NCBI RefSeq assembly: GCF_002163755.1
Contig: NZ_CP015863.1
Span: forward strand, 744,001-808,000
Length of the DNA: 64,000 bases
Reading direction: 5' to 3'
Source of the DNA: Vibrio campbellii CAIM 519 = NBRC 15631 = ATCC 25920
Lineage (GTDB): Bacteria > Pseudomonadota > Gammaproteobacteria > Enterobacterales > Vibrionaceae
Translations under genes and position numbers: made by a program
Shown: piece by piece, positions 49,901 through 58,940 of the stretch
Position numbering within the stretch: the stretch's first letter is position 1
Layout of the letters: the number at the start of each line of letters is the position of its first letter
The notes under the pieces: model-generated
The model's input: the letters and a program-made list of their open reading frames with translations, nothing else
Database searches by the model: none
What the model was told of the DNA's origin: nothing

Positions 49901-50746
49901 TTACTGACGTGCCATGCGATTATTGTGTGCTGGCTTGTCTTGTTCCGTTGAGCGGTAAGGGTTGATATCTAAACCACCACGACGAGTATAACGTGCGAAT
50001 ACCGTAAGTTTCGTTGGTTGGCAGTACTTCATCAGGTCAGTGAAAATACGCTCAACACATTGCTCGTGGAATTCGTTGTGCTCACGGAATGAGACTAAGT
50101 AACGAAGCAGCTTCTCACGATCAAGCTTAGCGCCTTGGTAGCGAATTTCTACGCTGCCCCAGTCTGGCTGATTGGTGATTAGACAGTTCGATTTCAGTAG
50201 ATGACTGTGAAGAATTTCTTCTACTTGCTCATCACCAGCAGCACCTTCAAGCAGTGCAGCGTCAAAATCGTAGCTAGTGATTTCAATGTCTTGATCATCA
50301 ATACACTCACCTTCCATCGTTACGATTGGTTGGTTGGTGTAGTGGTTAACTGGGTTTACTTCCACAAGTACCGCTTCGCCTGCACATGCCGATAGATCTT
50401 GCGTTAGACGCTCAGTCACTTCTTCCCAAGTAGCAAAACGGGTTTGGTTGTAGCTGTTTAGGTACAGTTTGAACGACTTTGATTCAATCAAGTTGGCGCT
50501 GGCCGCTGGAATGTATACTTCGCCAACCGCCACTTGAGGCAAGCCTTTGTTGTTTAGCCAAGATAGCTCGTACAGCGTCCAAATGTCGTGACCTAAAAAC
50601 GGCAGGCTGTCGCCCAGTTCTAAGTCGTCACGGTTTAGGCTGCGAGGTACAGGTTGCAGCAAGCTTGCGTCGTATTGGTTTGCGTACTCAGTCTTTTTAC
50701 CAAGTGTCAGGCCAGCAAGCTCTTTAGCGTCAGAATATTTGCTCAT
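49901..50746 (-). CDS. queF: NADPH-dependent 7-cyano-7-deazaguanine reductase
   Basis: Reduces preQ0 to preQ1 in queuosine tRNA modification. 281 residues, the long YqcD-type (two T-fold halves). The QueF motif ESKSFKLYLNS is at 88-98, and the nucleophile Cys188 sits in LLKSNCLITNQPDWGSVEIRY, with HEQCVERIF following. In E. coli queF neighbours syd in the same divergent arrangement as here, which supports both names. Ends 60 bases before the terminator. Confidence 0.95.
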   Translation of the reverse strand: MSKYSDAKELAGLTLGKKTEYANQYDASLLQPVPRSLNRDDLELGDSLPFLGHDIWTLYELSWLNNKGLPQVAVGEVYIPAASANLIESKSFKLYLNSYNQTRFATWEEVTERLTQDLSACAGEAVLVEVNPVNHYTNQPIVTMEGECIDDQDIEITSYDFDAALLEGAAGDEQVEEILHSHLLKSNCLITNQPDWGSVEIRYQGAKLDREKLLRYLVSFREHNEFHEQCVERIFTDLMKYCQPTKLTVFARYTRRGGLDINPYRSTEQDKPAHNNRMARQ

Positions 50747-50853
50747 ACTTTGTGGTCATTTTCGATTAGAATGGCGGGAATTTTACTGAATCCGCTGCTT
50801 AATTGCTATCCGGCAGACACCGCAACCTGATAAAAACAAACCAGGAGACCTTC

Positions 50854-51399
50854 ATGACCCAAACCGTTCCTCAGGCTCTACAGGACTTTAGCCTGCGCTA
50901 CCAACAAGCTTGGCAAGACAAGCACAATGAACTGCCACGCAGTGAAGAGCTTGCTGATCTAGTTTCTCCGTGTGTAGAAGAGAAGCGCGATGGGGCAGTA
51001 CTGTGGAAAGCATTCCCACGTGAAGAAATGGCGGATTTCACTAACGTTGAGAACGCAATTGAGCTGACGCTGCATGAAGACATCAAGCTTTTCTTCGGTT
51101 CTCAGTACAGCGCTGATATGGACGCGACTTGGCAAGGTAATGAGCTGACGTTGCTGCAAGTATGGAGTGATGATGACTTTACTCGTCTGCAAGAGAACAT
51201 TCTTGGTCACTTAGTCACTCAGCGTCGTCTAAAGCTAAAACCGACAGTATTTATTGCAGCGACTGATGCAGAGCTGGATGTGATTTCTATCTGTAACCTA
51301 ACCGGTAATGTGATTCTTGAACGCCTAGGTTCGGATAAGAGAGATGTGCTAGCCGAGACACTGACTGAGTTTCTGAGCAAACTAGAGGCAGCGGTGTAA
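50854..51399 (+). CDS. syd: SecY-interacting protein Syd
   Basis: Peripheral cytoplasmic protein that binds SecY and can remove faulty SecYEG complexes. 181 residues, as in E. coli. Signatures: DFSLRYQQAWQDKHNELP, CVEEKRDGAVLWKAF, LFFGSQYSADM and ICNLTGNVILERLG. ATG at 50854 with CAGGAGA; the longer reading from 50803 is rejected. It is divergent from queF, and the next gene starts three bases after its stop. Confidence 0.94.
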   Translation: MTQTVPQALQDFSLRYQQAWQDKHNELPRSEELADLVSPCVEEKRDGAVLWKAFPREEMADFTNVENAIELTLHEDIKLFFGSQYSADMDATWQGNELTLLQVWSDDDFTRLQENILGHLVTQRRLKLKPTVFIAATDAELDVISICNLTGNVILERLGSDKRDVLAETLTEFLSKLEAAV

Positions 51400-51401
51400 G
51401 C

Positions 51402-52178
51402 ATGTACGTTGTTGAGTTGCAGTTTGAGTGTTTTGATAACACTACCGTAAGCGCCGTAGATAAAGCGATTAATGGTCTGATGGATGCACTGCGTTACAAC
51501 GGGCAAGTTCTGGGTCGTGAATTTCCTATCGTAATGGGGGATGGCGAGTTTTATGTTCGCGTGGTTTGCCCAGAGCAAGACAGTTTGCATCCTCGCTACC
51601 ATTCTGACTTCGTCAAAGTGTGTATGAATCGTTTGTCGGAAGCGTCGTTGCTTGCGCCGAAAATGCGCATGTTGGGTCGTGATTTGAATTCAGAAGAAGC
51701 GGCAGAAGAAGAAACACCAAGCTGGCAAGTGCTTTACACCACGTACGTTCATACTTGTTCTCCACTGCGAAGCGGCGAGACGCTATTGCCAATCCCACTT
51801 TACCGTAATGGTGCGACGCTGAATGGTGACCACAAAGCGGTGGTGAAATGGCAAACTGAATGGCAAGCGTGTGATGAAATCCAAATGGCGGGTGGCTGCC
51901 GTGCTGAACACGCTGCACTGCATGAAATCTGCGATGCTGACAGTGTGCTGTTCCGCCGCGGTTGGGACTTACGTGGTCGTATTGAATACATCACTAAGAT
52001 CCCGACCTACTACTACCAATACCGAGTTGGCGGTGAGTCGCTTGAAGCGGAAAAAGGGCGTAAGTGTCCAAAATGTGGTGGTGAATGGTTACTTGACGAG
52101 CCGCTGCACGATATCTTCTACTTCAAGTGTGACGATTGCCGTATTGTCTCCAATATCTCTTGGGATCACATTAAGTAG
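51402..52178 (+). CDS. DUF2310 zinc-ribbon-containing protein
   Basis: A 258-residue protein with a C-terminal zinc ribbon (CPKCGGEWLLDEP ... CDDC) and a N-terminal part starting MYVVELQFECFDNTTVSAVDKAING. I recall this as the DUF2310 'Zn-ribbon-containing, possibly nucleic-acid-binding' family found after syd in Vibrio and relatives. Additional conserved-looking Cys (CPEQD, HTCSPLRSG, GGCRAEH, HEICDAD) suggest a second metal site. No signal peptide. It starts three bases after the syd stop, so the two are co-translated. Role unknown. Confidence 0.8.
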   Translation: MYVVELQFECFDNTTVSAVDKAINGLMDALRYNGQVLGREFPIVMGDGEFYVRVVCPEQDSLHPRYHSDFVKVCMNRLSEASLLAPKMRMLGRDLNSEEAAEEETPSWQVLYTTYVHTCSPLRSGETLLPIPLYRNGATLNGDHKAVVKWQTEWQACDEIQMAGGCRAEHAALHEICDADSVLFRRGWDLRGRIEYITKIPTYYYQYRVGGESLEAEKGRKCPKCGGEWLLDEPLHDIFYFKCDDCRIVSNISWDHIK

Positions 52179-52187
52179 TCCATTTTT

Positions 52188-52215
52188 AAAGCTGGCGTCT
52201 ATGCCAGCTTTTTTC
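52188..52215 (+). terminator. Terminator of syd-DUF2310
   Basis: AAAGCTGGC / GCCAGCTTTTTT with loop GTCTAT. Confidence 0.9.
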
Positions 52216-52494
52216 TATCGCTCTAAATGAATCGAGCCTGTTCAGTAAAATCACCCATTATTGACACAGTCAATACTTTGATTTGAAATGTATTTTTGTC
52301 AGCCATTCCTCTCACCCCCCTGCTTGTGATCTTTGTTCATATTCAAAGAAAAATATAACCTAGTTGCATGGTTTATAAGCATTGAAACGTTTGCTTCTCA
52401 AAAATTTCAAATAACATCCATATCCTTTTTGAGGTTTTGGGAAGTGGGCCCCTTCCGAAAATATATATAAAAAAATAATCTGGAAGGAATTGAG
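52216..52494. other. Intergenic region before the lipoprotein nucleotidase
   Basis: AT-rich, no ORF with a ribosome site. It holds a PurR-like site (52381-52396) and the nucleotidase ribosome site GGAAGGAA. No clear -35/-10 pair. Confidence 0.55.
52381..52396 (-). promoter_or_regulatory. PurR-like operator of the lipoprotein nucleotidase
   Basis: ATTGAAACGTTTGCTT matches the reversed PurR pattern (ANGNAANCGNTTGCNT) at 10 of 11 fixed positions. It lies about 100 bases before the ATG. Confidence 0.55.
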
Positions 52495-54687
52495 ATGACT
52501 TTATTTAAACGAAGCTTAGTCTGTATTGCTGTTGTCGGCTTGATGGCTGGCTGTGATGATGAAACCAAATACGTAGAGGTTCCATCGGATTACAGCCCGG
52601 TGGTTGCAGAAGGAAAAACATTAACCAACACGCCGGACGTAGTTGTGAAAGGTGAAGCAACACAAGCGGATGAAGTCACCATTACGATCGCAGCAACATC
52701 GGATCTACACGGTCGCTTGTTTGGTTTTGACTACGCGTTGAACGCGGAAGACGATGACGCTGGTATTACTCGTGTAGCCACTTTGCTTGCTGACCAACAA
52801 GCGGCACATCCAAATATGATCCTGATTGATATCGGTGATACGGTTCAGGGCAACTCCGCGCAACTATTCAACGATGATCCAACTCACCCAGTGGTCGAGA
52901 GCATGAACTCTCTTGGCTTTGACGTTTGGGTACCAGGTAACCATGAATTCAACTTTGAGCGTTCATTTGTCGATCGCAACCTCGATCATTTTAATGGTGC
53001 GGTACTGTCTTCTAACATCAAGTGGGAAAGTAACGATGTGAACTACATTCGCGCGTTCCAAATGTTTGAAGTGGAAGGCGTGAAAGTGGCGATCGTTGGT
53101 CTAACGCCATCGAACGTGCCGAACTGGGAAGCTTCAGCGCCGGATCACTTCAAAGGCTTGAAGTTTGAGAACGAATTGGATGCAACCAAAGAAGCGGTTG
53201 ACCAACTGGTGTCTAAATACAATCCAGATGTGATTGTGGGTGCGCTTCACCTTGGCCGCCAAGAAGACGGTGGTGTGGGTGTTTACGAAATCGCGTCAGC
53301 AATGGCGGATAAATTCGACGTTATTCTAGCGGGCCACGAACACGCCAACTATATCGAGCAAGTGAATGCAGACGGCACGGTTACACCAATCAGCAAATCC
53401 ACATCAGAAATTGGCGGTGAAAATACGTTGATTGAAGATAAAGCGAAGTCTGGCGAATACAACCAAGACAATCGCGCGCAAAGCGTGAAAATCATTGAGC
53501 CGGGCAAGTGGGGTGCTTACCTAGCGAAAGCTGAAATTCAATTGAAGAAAGTCGATGGCAAGTGGACGATGGAAGACACCACATTGACCAACATTGGCAC
53601 GAAGAAAGTTGAAGAAGAGCAAGCACTGCAAGCGAAATTCCAATACGTGCACGATATCTCGGTTGAAGACGCAACTCGTGAATTGGGGCGTGTGACAGGT
53701 AACTTCACACCAAGTGCAACGGGTTACCCAGACGAAGCGACAGCAACGGATTACAATTACACCGCAGAGCGTTTGTACTCGACGATTCACCTAGCGAAAG
53801 TCGTTGATACGCCATTGATGGATGTGATTAACCAAATCCAAATGCAGAAAATTGAAGAGGCGATGGGTGAGGGTAATGGTGCGATTGTCTCTGCTGCGTC
53901 GTTGTTCTCTGATCAATCTAACTTAATCGACAACGAAGTTTACACCAAAGGTAAGTCGACCAACTTGTACAAGTACGATAACACCTTACTTGGCGTAGAG
54001 ATGACAGGTACGAACCTAAAACGCTTCATTGAGTGGTCGTACTCTTACTTCAACCAATATAAACCGGGTGATATTACCGTATCGTTCAAGAAAGGCGCGC
54101 CAGCTTATCTTTACGATCAATTCGATGGTGATATCGAGTTCACTGTGGATCTGAGTAAGCCGTCTCTTGAGATGGATGAGAACAACGCAGTAACGAATGA
54201 AGGTAGCCGTGTGAATATTACCAGCATTGGTGGTGAGCAGTTCGATCCAAACGCGACCTACAAAGTGGCGATGAACAGCTACCGCTTTGGTTCGCAAATC
54301 CAGAAGTATGGCTGGGCAAGCAAAGACGACGTGTTCTATGACTCAGTGAACGAGCAAGTTTACGCAATTCGCGACATGCTGACGGCTTATGTTGAAGGGC
54401 ACAAAGGTATCAACGTGGCAGATTTCAGTGGCAGTCTTGGTAACTGGTCGTTCACTCAATACCTACCAAGTGGTGATATCACGACCCTGCGTGAAGGCGA
54501 AGGTAAAGCGCTGTGGGAACAATTGAAGAACATGGAAATCTGTGTCTCGATTGATTTAGAAAACCCGAAATACCCAGCGATTGTTAAGTCTGTGAACATC
54601 AATGATTCGTCTAGCTACTTTGTTAACCCTAACAAAGACGCAGCGACCCTTGATGAGAAAGTCGCAGGTTGTAACCCAACTCATTAA
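52495..54687 (+). CDS. Lipoprotein 5'-nucleotidase / metallophosphatase
   Basis: Predicted envelope-bound nucleotidase that dephosphorylates nucleotides for uptake. 730 residues: lipobox LMAGC (Cys20; the next residue is Asp, which in enterobacteria favours inner-membrane retention), a calcineurin-like metallophosphatase domain (about 64-320: ATSDLHGRLFGFDY, IDIGDTVQGN, VPGNHEFNFERS, VVGALHLGRQEDGG, LAGHEHANY) and a C-terminal 5'-nucleotidase domain (about 400-650: VMD-like NAAS...; AAYRFGSQIQKYG). Strong ribosome site GGAAGGAA. The family is UshA/CpdB; which nucleotides are used is not clear. Monocistronic. Confidence 0.88.
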   Translation: MTLFKRSLVCIAVVGLMAGCDDETKYVEVPSDYSPVVAEGKTLTNTPDVVVKGEATQADEVTITIAATSDLHGRLFGFDYALNAEDDDAGITRVATLLADQQAAHPNMILIDIGDTVQGNSAQLFNDDPTHPVVESMNSLGFDVWVPGNHEFNFERSFVDRNLDHFNGAVLSSNIKWESNDVNYIRAFQMFEVEGVKVAIVGLTPSNVPNWEASAPDHFKGLKFENELDATKEAVDQLVSKYNPDVIVGALHLGRQEDGGVGVYEIASAMADKFDVILAGHEHANYIEQVNADGTVTPISKSTSEIGGENTLIEDKAKSGEYNQDNRAQSVKIIEPGKWGAYLAKAEIQLKKVDGKWTMEDTTLTNIGTKKVEEEQALQAKFQYVHDISVEDATRELGRVTGNFTPSATGYPDEATATDYNYTAERLYSTIHLAKVVDTPLMDVINQIQMQKIEEAMGEGNGAIVSAASLFSDQSNLIDNEVYTKGKSTNLYKYDNTLLGVEMTGTNLKRFIEWSYSYFNQYKPGDITVSFKKGAPAYLYDQFDGDIEFTVDLSKPSLEMDENNAVTNEGSRVNITSIGGEQFDPNATYKVAMNSYRFGSQIQKYGWASKDDVFYDSVNEQVYAIRDMLTAYVEGHKGINVADFSGSLGNWSFTQYLPSGDITTLREGEGKALWEQLKNMEICVSIDLENPKYPAIVKSVNINDSSSYFVNPNKDAATLDEKVAGCNPTH

Positions 54688-54698
54688 TCCTGCATGTG

Positions 54699-54721
54699 GG
54701 CGCGGTAATCTTTACCGCGCC
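54699..54721 (+). terminator. Hairpin after the nucleotidase gene
   Basis: GGCGCGGTAA-TCT-TTACCGCGCC is a perfect stem with only a weak T tract (CTAATTTTAC); probably a terminator. Confidence 0.55.
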
Positions 54722-54777
54722 TAATTTTACTCACCAGAGGCAAAGCCCGTTTAGTGAGTGATGTAGAAGAGTGCTTC

Positions 54778-55968
54778 ATGATCAAAAGAATCTATAACCG
54801 ATGGGGTTTCACCCTACTGATTACCCTTATCTCCACGCTTATCTTTCAGTTTTCTTCTTCGTGGAGTGAAGATTTCCGTCCTAAATCTCATCAGCAACAA
54901 GAGTTTGTTGAAGCAACCGTCACGCGTTCTATCTCAAACCATGTTGCGCCAGATCCGCTCGTGCCAGATGTGATGACAGGTAAACAAGTCTTCATGGCAA
55001 AAATCCTTGATGGAGAGAGCGAAGGCTTAGAGGTGGAAGTCACCAATCCTCTTAGTCGTCAGCACAACGTGTATGTCAGTGAAGGTGATACCTTCATTAT
55101 GATGATCCGCGAAACCACCAATGGCACCGTCTATTGGGCTTATAACCACAAACGATCAGACGCGATTTACCTTATGCTTGCGCTGTTTTGTGCGCTGCTG
55201 CTGAGCTTTGGTAAGAAAGAGGGCATCAACTCGATGGTCGCGCTTTATTTCACTGCTGCCTTGATCGTTGGTGTGTTGGTGCCGAGTATTTTTGCAGGTT
55301 GGAATCCAATGCTGGTCAGCATCTTATTGATGGTTGTGATCATCGTGGTCAGCTTTATTCTCGTCTCTGGCTATAACCGGAAGAGTTTATGCGCCATGGG
55401 TGGCACGTTATTGGGTGTGATAGCTGCGGGTGTCATGGCGCAGTGGTTTGGCGAAATGGCGCACTTGTCGGGTATTTACCTCGACAAAGGCGAAGACGTA
55501 ATTTACCTAACGTCGGTGAAGATGGGTATTCGTTGGTTGATGTTCGTGACGATTGTCGTTGCTGCACTTGGGGCCGTTATGGATGTGGCGATTTCGATTG
55601 CATCGGCGTACGCGGAGCTCAAACAAACCGATCCTAAGCTTAAACCAAAACAACTGGTTAAAGCCTCGATGAATATTGGTCGAGACATCATGGGTACCAT
55701 GACTAACACCTTGATCTTGGCGTTTGCTGGTGGTTCGTTGACGACTATCATGATGGTGTGGGGGCTTAACATGCCGGCGAGTCAGTTTATGAATATGCCG
55801 CTGGTGGGCCTCGCAGTCGTGAACGCGTTGGCGGGTAGTGTGGGGATTGTGCTGACTATTCCTTTTACTGCGTTTCTAGCGCCTTATGTGTTCAAGCATC
55901 CTCAATTGGATTCGCAGCCAGAACAGATGCAAAAGGACGTTGAGAAAAACGAAGTTCAGATGTTCTAG
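54778..55968 (+). CDS. YibE/F family membrane protein
   Basis: An integral inner-membrane protein of 396 residues. After a short N-terminus (MIKRIYNRWGFTLLITLIST) comes a soluble extracytoplasmic segment (about 35-125) with the family EVEVTNPLSRQHNVYVSEGD pattern, then seven or eight membrane helices (LMLALFCALLLSF to IVLTIPFTAFLAPY) with AALGAVMDVAISIAS and GRDIMGTMTNTLILAFAGGSL, the YibE/F signatures. Function unknown; possibly a transporter. ATG at 54778 with GAAGAG upstream; the GTG at 54754 is too far from AGAGG. Confidence 0.85.
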   Translation: MIKRIYNRWGFTLLITLISTLIFQFSSSWSEDFRPKSHQQQEFVEATVTRSISNHVAPDPLVPDVMTGKQVFMAKILDGESEGLEVEVTNPLSRQHNVYVSEGDTFIMMIRETTNGTVYWAYNHKRSDAIYLMLALFCALLLSFGKKEGINSMVALYFTAALIVGVLVPSIFAGWNPMLVSILLMVVIIVVSFILVSGYNRKSLCAMGGTLLGVIAAGVMAQWFGEMAHLSGIYLDKGEDVIYLTSVKMGIRWLMFVTIVVAALGAVMDVAISIASAYAELKQTDPKLKPKQLVKASMNIGRDIMGTMTNTLILAFAGGSLTTIMMVWGLNMPASQFMNMPLVGLAVVNALAGSVGIVLTIPFTAFLAPYVFKHPQLDSQPEQMQKDVEKNEVQMF

Positions 55969-55994
55969 CGGTAAAGCAGTAATCAAAACAGATG

Positions 55995-56026
55995 TAAAAA
56001 GGGCGCTCCGATGAGCACCCTTTTTA
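55995..56026. terminator. Terminator between the YibE/F gene and metQ
   Basis: AAAAAGGG-C-GCTC / GAGC-A-CCCTTTTT with one mismatch; it has T runs on both strands for the converging genes. Confidence 0.85.
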
Positions 56027-56053
56027 AGTTTCAAGTTTTGTAGAAAGAGGGGA

Positions 56054-56863
56054 TTACCAACCTTTAACTACGCCACCTTTGAAGATGTCTTTCGCTGCTT
56101 CGTAAACTTCATCAGTTTGGTATGCTTTCACGAAGTTTTGTACGTTAGCGGCTTGAACATTGTCTTCACGAGCAACGATTAGGTTTACGTATGGAGACTC
56201 TTTGTCTTCAACGAAGATACCATCACGCTCTGGCGTTAGGTCGATTGAGCTTGCGTAAGTTGTGTTGATGATAGAAATCGCTACGTCATCAAGAGAACGT
56301 GGAAGCTGTGCTGCATCTAGCTCTACGATTGTGATGTTTTTCGGGTTACCTACGATGTCACGTACCGTTGCCAGTAGATCAACGCCGTCACGCAGTTCGA
56401 TAAGACCTTGTTGCTCAAGAAGCAGAAGAGAACGACCTAGGTTCGTAGGATCGTTTGGAACAGCGATGCGTGCGCCATCTTCGATTTCATCCACTGATTT
56501 TACTTGTTTAGAGTAACCAGCGATTGGGTATACGAAAGAGTTACCAGCAGTCACTAATTTGTAGCCACGATCTTTTACTTGCTGATCTAGGTATGGCTTG
56601 TGTTGGAACGCGTTTACGTCGATTGAGCCATCATCCAGCGCTGCGTTTGGTGTTACGTAATCGGTAAAGGTAACCAACTCAACATCCAGGTTGTATTTCG
56701 CTTTCGCAACTTTTGCTGCAACTTCAGCAACCTGTGCTTCCGCACCTGCCATTACGCCAACTTTTACTTTGTTCACGTCGACTTCTTTGTCACCACAACC
56801 AGCAAGAACCAGTGCAGAAGCAGCAGTTGCAACAGTCAAAAGACTCTTAAGGCTAAATTTCAT
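56054..56863 (-). CDS. metQ: D/L-methionine-binding lipoprotein MetQ
   Basis: Substrate-binding component of the MetNIQ methionine ABC transporter. 269 residues with a lipoprotein signal (lipobox LAGC, Cys23) and the NlpA/MetQ fold (KVGVMAGAEAQVAEVAAKVA, VTFTDYVTPNAALDDGSIDVNAFQHKPYL in pieces, IAVPNDPTNLGRSLLLLEQQGLI). The order on the minus strand is metN-metI-metQ as in E. coli. Strong codon bias suggests the abundant component. MetJ control acts from the operator at 58727. Confidence 0.95.
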   Translation of the reverse strand: MKFSLKSLLTVATAASALVLAGCGDKEVDVNKVKVGVMAGAEAQVAEVAAKVAKAKYNLDVELVTFTDYVTPNAALDDGSIDVNAFQHKPYLDQQVKDRGYKLVTAGNSFVYPIAGYSKQVKSVDEIEDGARIAVPNDPTNLGRSLLLLEQQGLIELRDGVDLLATVRDIVGNPKNITIVELDAAQLPRSLDDVAISIINTTYASSIDLTPERDGIFVEDKESPYVNLIVAREDNVQAANVQNFVKAYQTDEVYEAAKDIFKGGVVKGW

Positions 56864-56895
56864 CTTTATCTCCTTATAATTGGTATTTTCAATTC

Positions 56896-57573
56896 TTATC
56901 TGTGGTCTACGCGGCGTACGATTGCATCACCGATAGACTGAATAATTTGTACTAGAACAATCAGCATCACGACGGTTACTGCCATGATCACTACGTCATA
57001 GCGGTGGAAGCCATAACGGATAGCTACGTCACCAAGACCACCGCCGCCTACCGTACCCGCCATTGCTGAGTAGCTCACTAGCGTTACTAGAGTAATGGTT
57101 ACTGAGTTAACAATAGTCGGCATTGCTTCAGGAAGCAGAACTTTTGTGATGATTTGTGTTGGTGTCGCGCCCATAGATTGCGCTGCTTCAACCAAACCTG
57201 ACGGTACTTCCAGTAGTGCACCTTCAATCAGACGCGCCACAAATGGGATAGCCCCGATGGTTAAAGGAACAATCGCTGCTGTTGTACCGATGAAGGTGCC
57301 AACCAACAGTTTGGTTACTGGAATAATCGCAACCATCAGTACTAGGAAAGGAACCGAGCGACCGATGTTAACAATGGCGCCAAGCACGCGATTAAGTTTG
57401 GTGTTTTCCAGCAAGCCACCTTTTTTAGTGGTGTGCAGAATGACGCCGAGTGGAATGCCCACTGCAAAACCAACGATGCCTGCAACCGCAACCATGTAAA
57501 GGGTTTCCCATGTTGCGCCAAAAAGTAGGTTGCTGTTTAAGCTCAGCCATTCAGAAATCGTATTAAAGGACAT
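56896..57573 (-). CDS. metI: Methionine ABC transporter permease MetI
   Basis: Inner-membrane permease of MetNIQ, 225 residues from the ATG at 57573 with five predicted membrane helices. The EAA loop that contacts MetN is visible as VEAAQSMGATPTQIITKVLLPEAMP. ETLYMVAVAGIVGFAVGIPLG begins the permease domain. A TTG two codons earlier is the other possible start. It overlaps the metN end by 11 bases (translational coupling) and precedes metQ by 32 bases. Confidence 0.94.
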   Translation of the reverse strand: MSFNTISEWLSLNSNLLFGATWETLYMVAVAGIVGFAVGIPLGVILHTTKKGGLLENTKLNRVLGAIVNIGRSVPFLVLMVAIIPVTKLLVGTFIGTTAAIVPLTIGAIPFVARLIEGALLEVPSGLVEAAQSMGATPTQIITKVLLPEAMPTIVNSVTITLVTLVSYSAMAGTVGGGGLGDVAIRYGFHRYDVVIMAVTVVMLIVLVQIIQSIGDAIVRRVDHR

Positions 57574-58597
57574 AGCCAAGTACCTCTACTTTCACGTTGT
57601 GCTCACGCAGGAACTCAATCGCTGCGTTATCGTCTTCTTCGTTACCAAACAGCTCCGCGACCATCATGCCGAACTTCACGCCGCCAGCGTAATCCAGATC
57701 GGAACTTAGGATGCTCACATCGATGTTGAACTTACGAGCGATTTGCGTCATCAGAGGGGCATCTACGGTAGCGCCAGTAAATTCTAGGCGAACCAATGGG
57801 TAACTGTTTTCTACGCGCGTGGTTTGTAAGCGTGCTTGGTAATCTTCTGGGATAGAAAGATCCAAAGTAGAGCGAATGAACTCGTGTGCCAGTGCGGTCT
57901 TCGGATGCGCGAAGATTTCACCCACGGTACCTTTTTCTACTAGCTCACCATCACCGATGATCGCCACTTCGTGACAGATGCTCTTAACCACTTCCATTTC
58001 GTGAGTGATCAGTAGAATGGTGATTTCTAGCTTGCGGTTGATTTCTTTAAGCAGTTCTAAAATGGACTGCGTCGTTGCAGGGTCCAGCGCGCTGGTTGCT
58101 TCGTCACAAAGTAGCACGCTAGGGTCTGATGACAATGCACGAGCGATAGCCACACGTTGCTTTTGACCACCACTGAGGTTTGCTGGGTAGCTTTCATGCT
58201 TGTCTGCAAGACCAACGAGCTTAAGAAGCTCAGTCACTTTTGTTGTGATTTGCGCTTTGTCTTTACCTGCTAGCTCAAGAGGGAGTGCGACATTGTCGAA
58301 AACGGTGCGAGACGACAGCAGGTTAAAGTGTTGGAAGATCATCCCGATGTTGCGGCGAGTTTCTCCCAATTGCTTTTTGCTTAATTTGGTTAGGTCAACG
58401 CCATCTACGATGATGGAACCTGAAGTTGGAGCTTCCAGCATGTTTACACAACGGATGAGGGTACTTTTACCCGCGCCCGATGAACCGATAACACCAAAGA
58501 TGGTGCCCTTCGCGATATCTAGGTTAATGTCCTTAAGGGCAAGAATTTCCTTACTGCCTTGGTAGAACACTTTATTGACGTTTTTTATTTCTATCAT
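57563..58597 (-). CDS. metN: Methionine ABC transporter ATP-binding protein MetN
   Basis: ATPase of MetNIQ, 344 residues (E. coli 343). Walker A GSSGAGKST (38-46), signature LSGGQKQRVAIARAL, Walker B VLLCDEATSALD and switch His in LLITHEM. The C-terminal 100 residues form the ACT-like NIL domain that binds methionine and inhibits transport (trans-inhibition): PLVRLEFTGATVDAPLMTQIARKFN (in part). First gene of the operon; MetJ boxes are about 130-160 bases upstream. Confidence 0.96.
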   Translation of the reverse strand: MIEIKNVNKVFYQGSKEILALKDINLDIAKGTIFGVIGSSGAGKSTLIRCVNMLEAPTSGSIIVDGVDLTKLSKKQLGETRRNIGMIFQHFNLLSSRTVFDNVALPLELAGKDKAQITTKVTELLKLVGLADKHESYPANLSGGQKQRVAIARALSSDPSVLLCDEATSALDPATTQSILELLKEINRKLEITILLITHEMEVVKSICHEVAIIGDGELVEKGTVGEIFAHPKTALAHEFIRSTLDLSIPEDYQARLQTTRVENSYPLVRLEFTGATVDAPLMTQIARKFNIDVSILSSDLDYAGGVKFGMMVAELFGNEEDDNAAIEFLREHNVKVEVLGYVL

Positions 58598-58940
58598 GTT
58601 TCAACCTGCACAGAGATACTGGGAACTTCGCTGTTAAAAACGGCTTTTAACAGGAGTAAATTTTGAACTCTATCTCAATTCTCAGTTGATGCTATGGGTT
58701 AAGCAGTAGTAAGTCAATAGATATTTTTACGTCTAGACGTCTAAATGTATGGATGTTCTGCAGGAAGCGTAAAACAGAGGATGTGCGCTAGAAGGAAGCA
58801 ATTAAGAGGGATACTTAAGATTTACCGATTCTCGGACGGCAAATCAACTGTTTTGTCGCGAACTTACACCAATTAGATAGTGTGAGTGCTTATAAGGTAT
58901 GTAATAATCTGATGAAACCGAGTAAATAGAGAAATACGTT
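58598..58940. other. metN-gmhB divergent intergenic region
   Basis: A 343-bp gap with the MetJ operator (58727-58758). No other gene, repeat or named site is seen; the gmhB promoter is not obvious. Confidence 0.55.
58727..58758. promoter_or_regulatory. MetJ operator (tandem met boxes)
   Basis: Consecutive 8-mers TTACGTCT, AGACGTCT (perfect consensus), AAATGTAT and GGATGTTC form a tandem met-box array, the MetJ dimer-pair arrangement, upstream of metNIQ. Confidence 0.85.
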
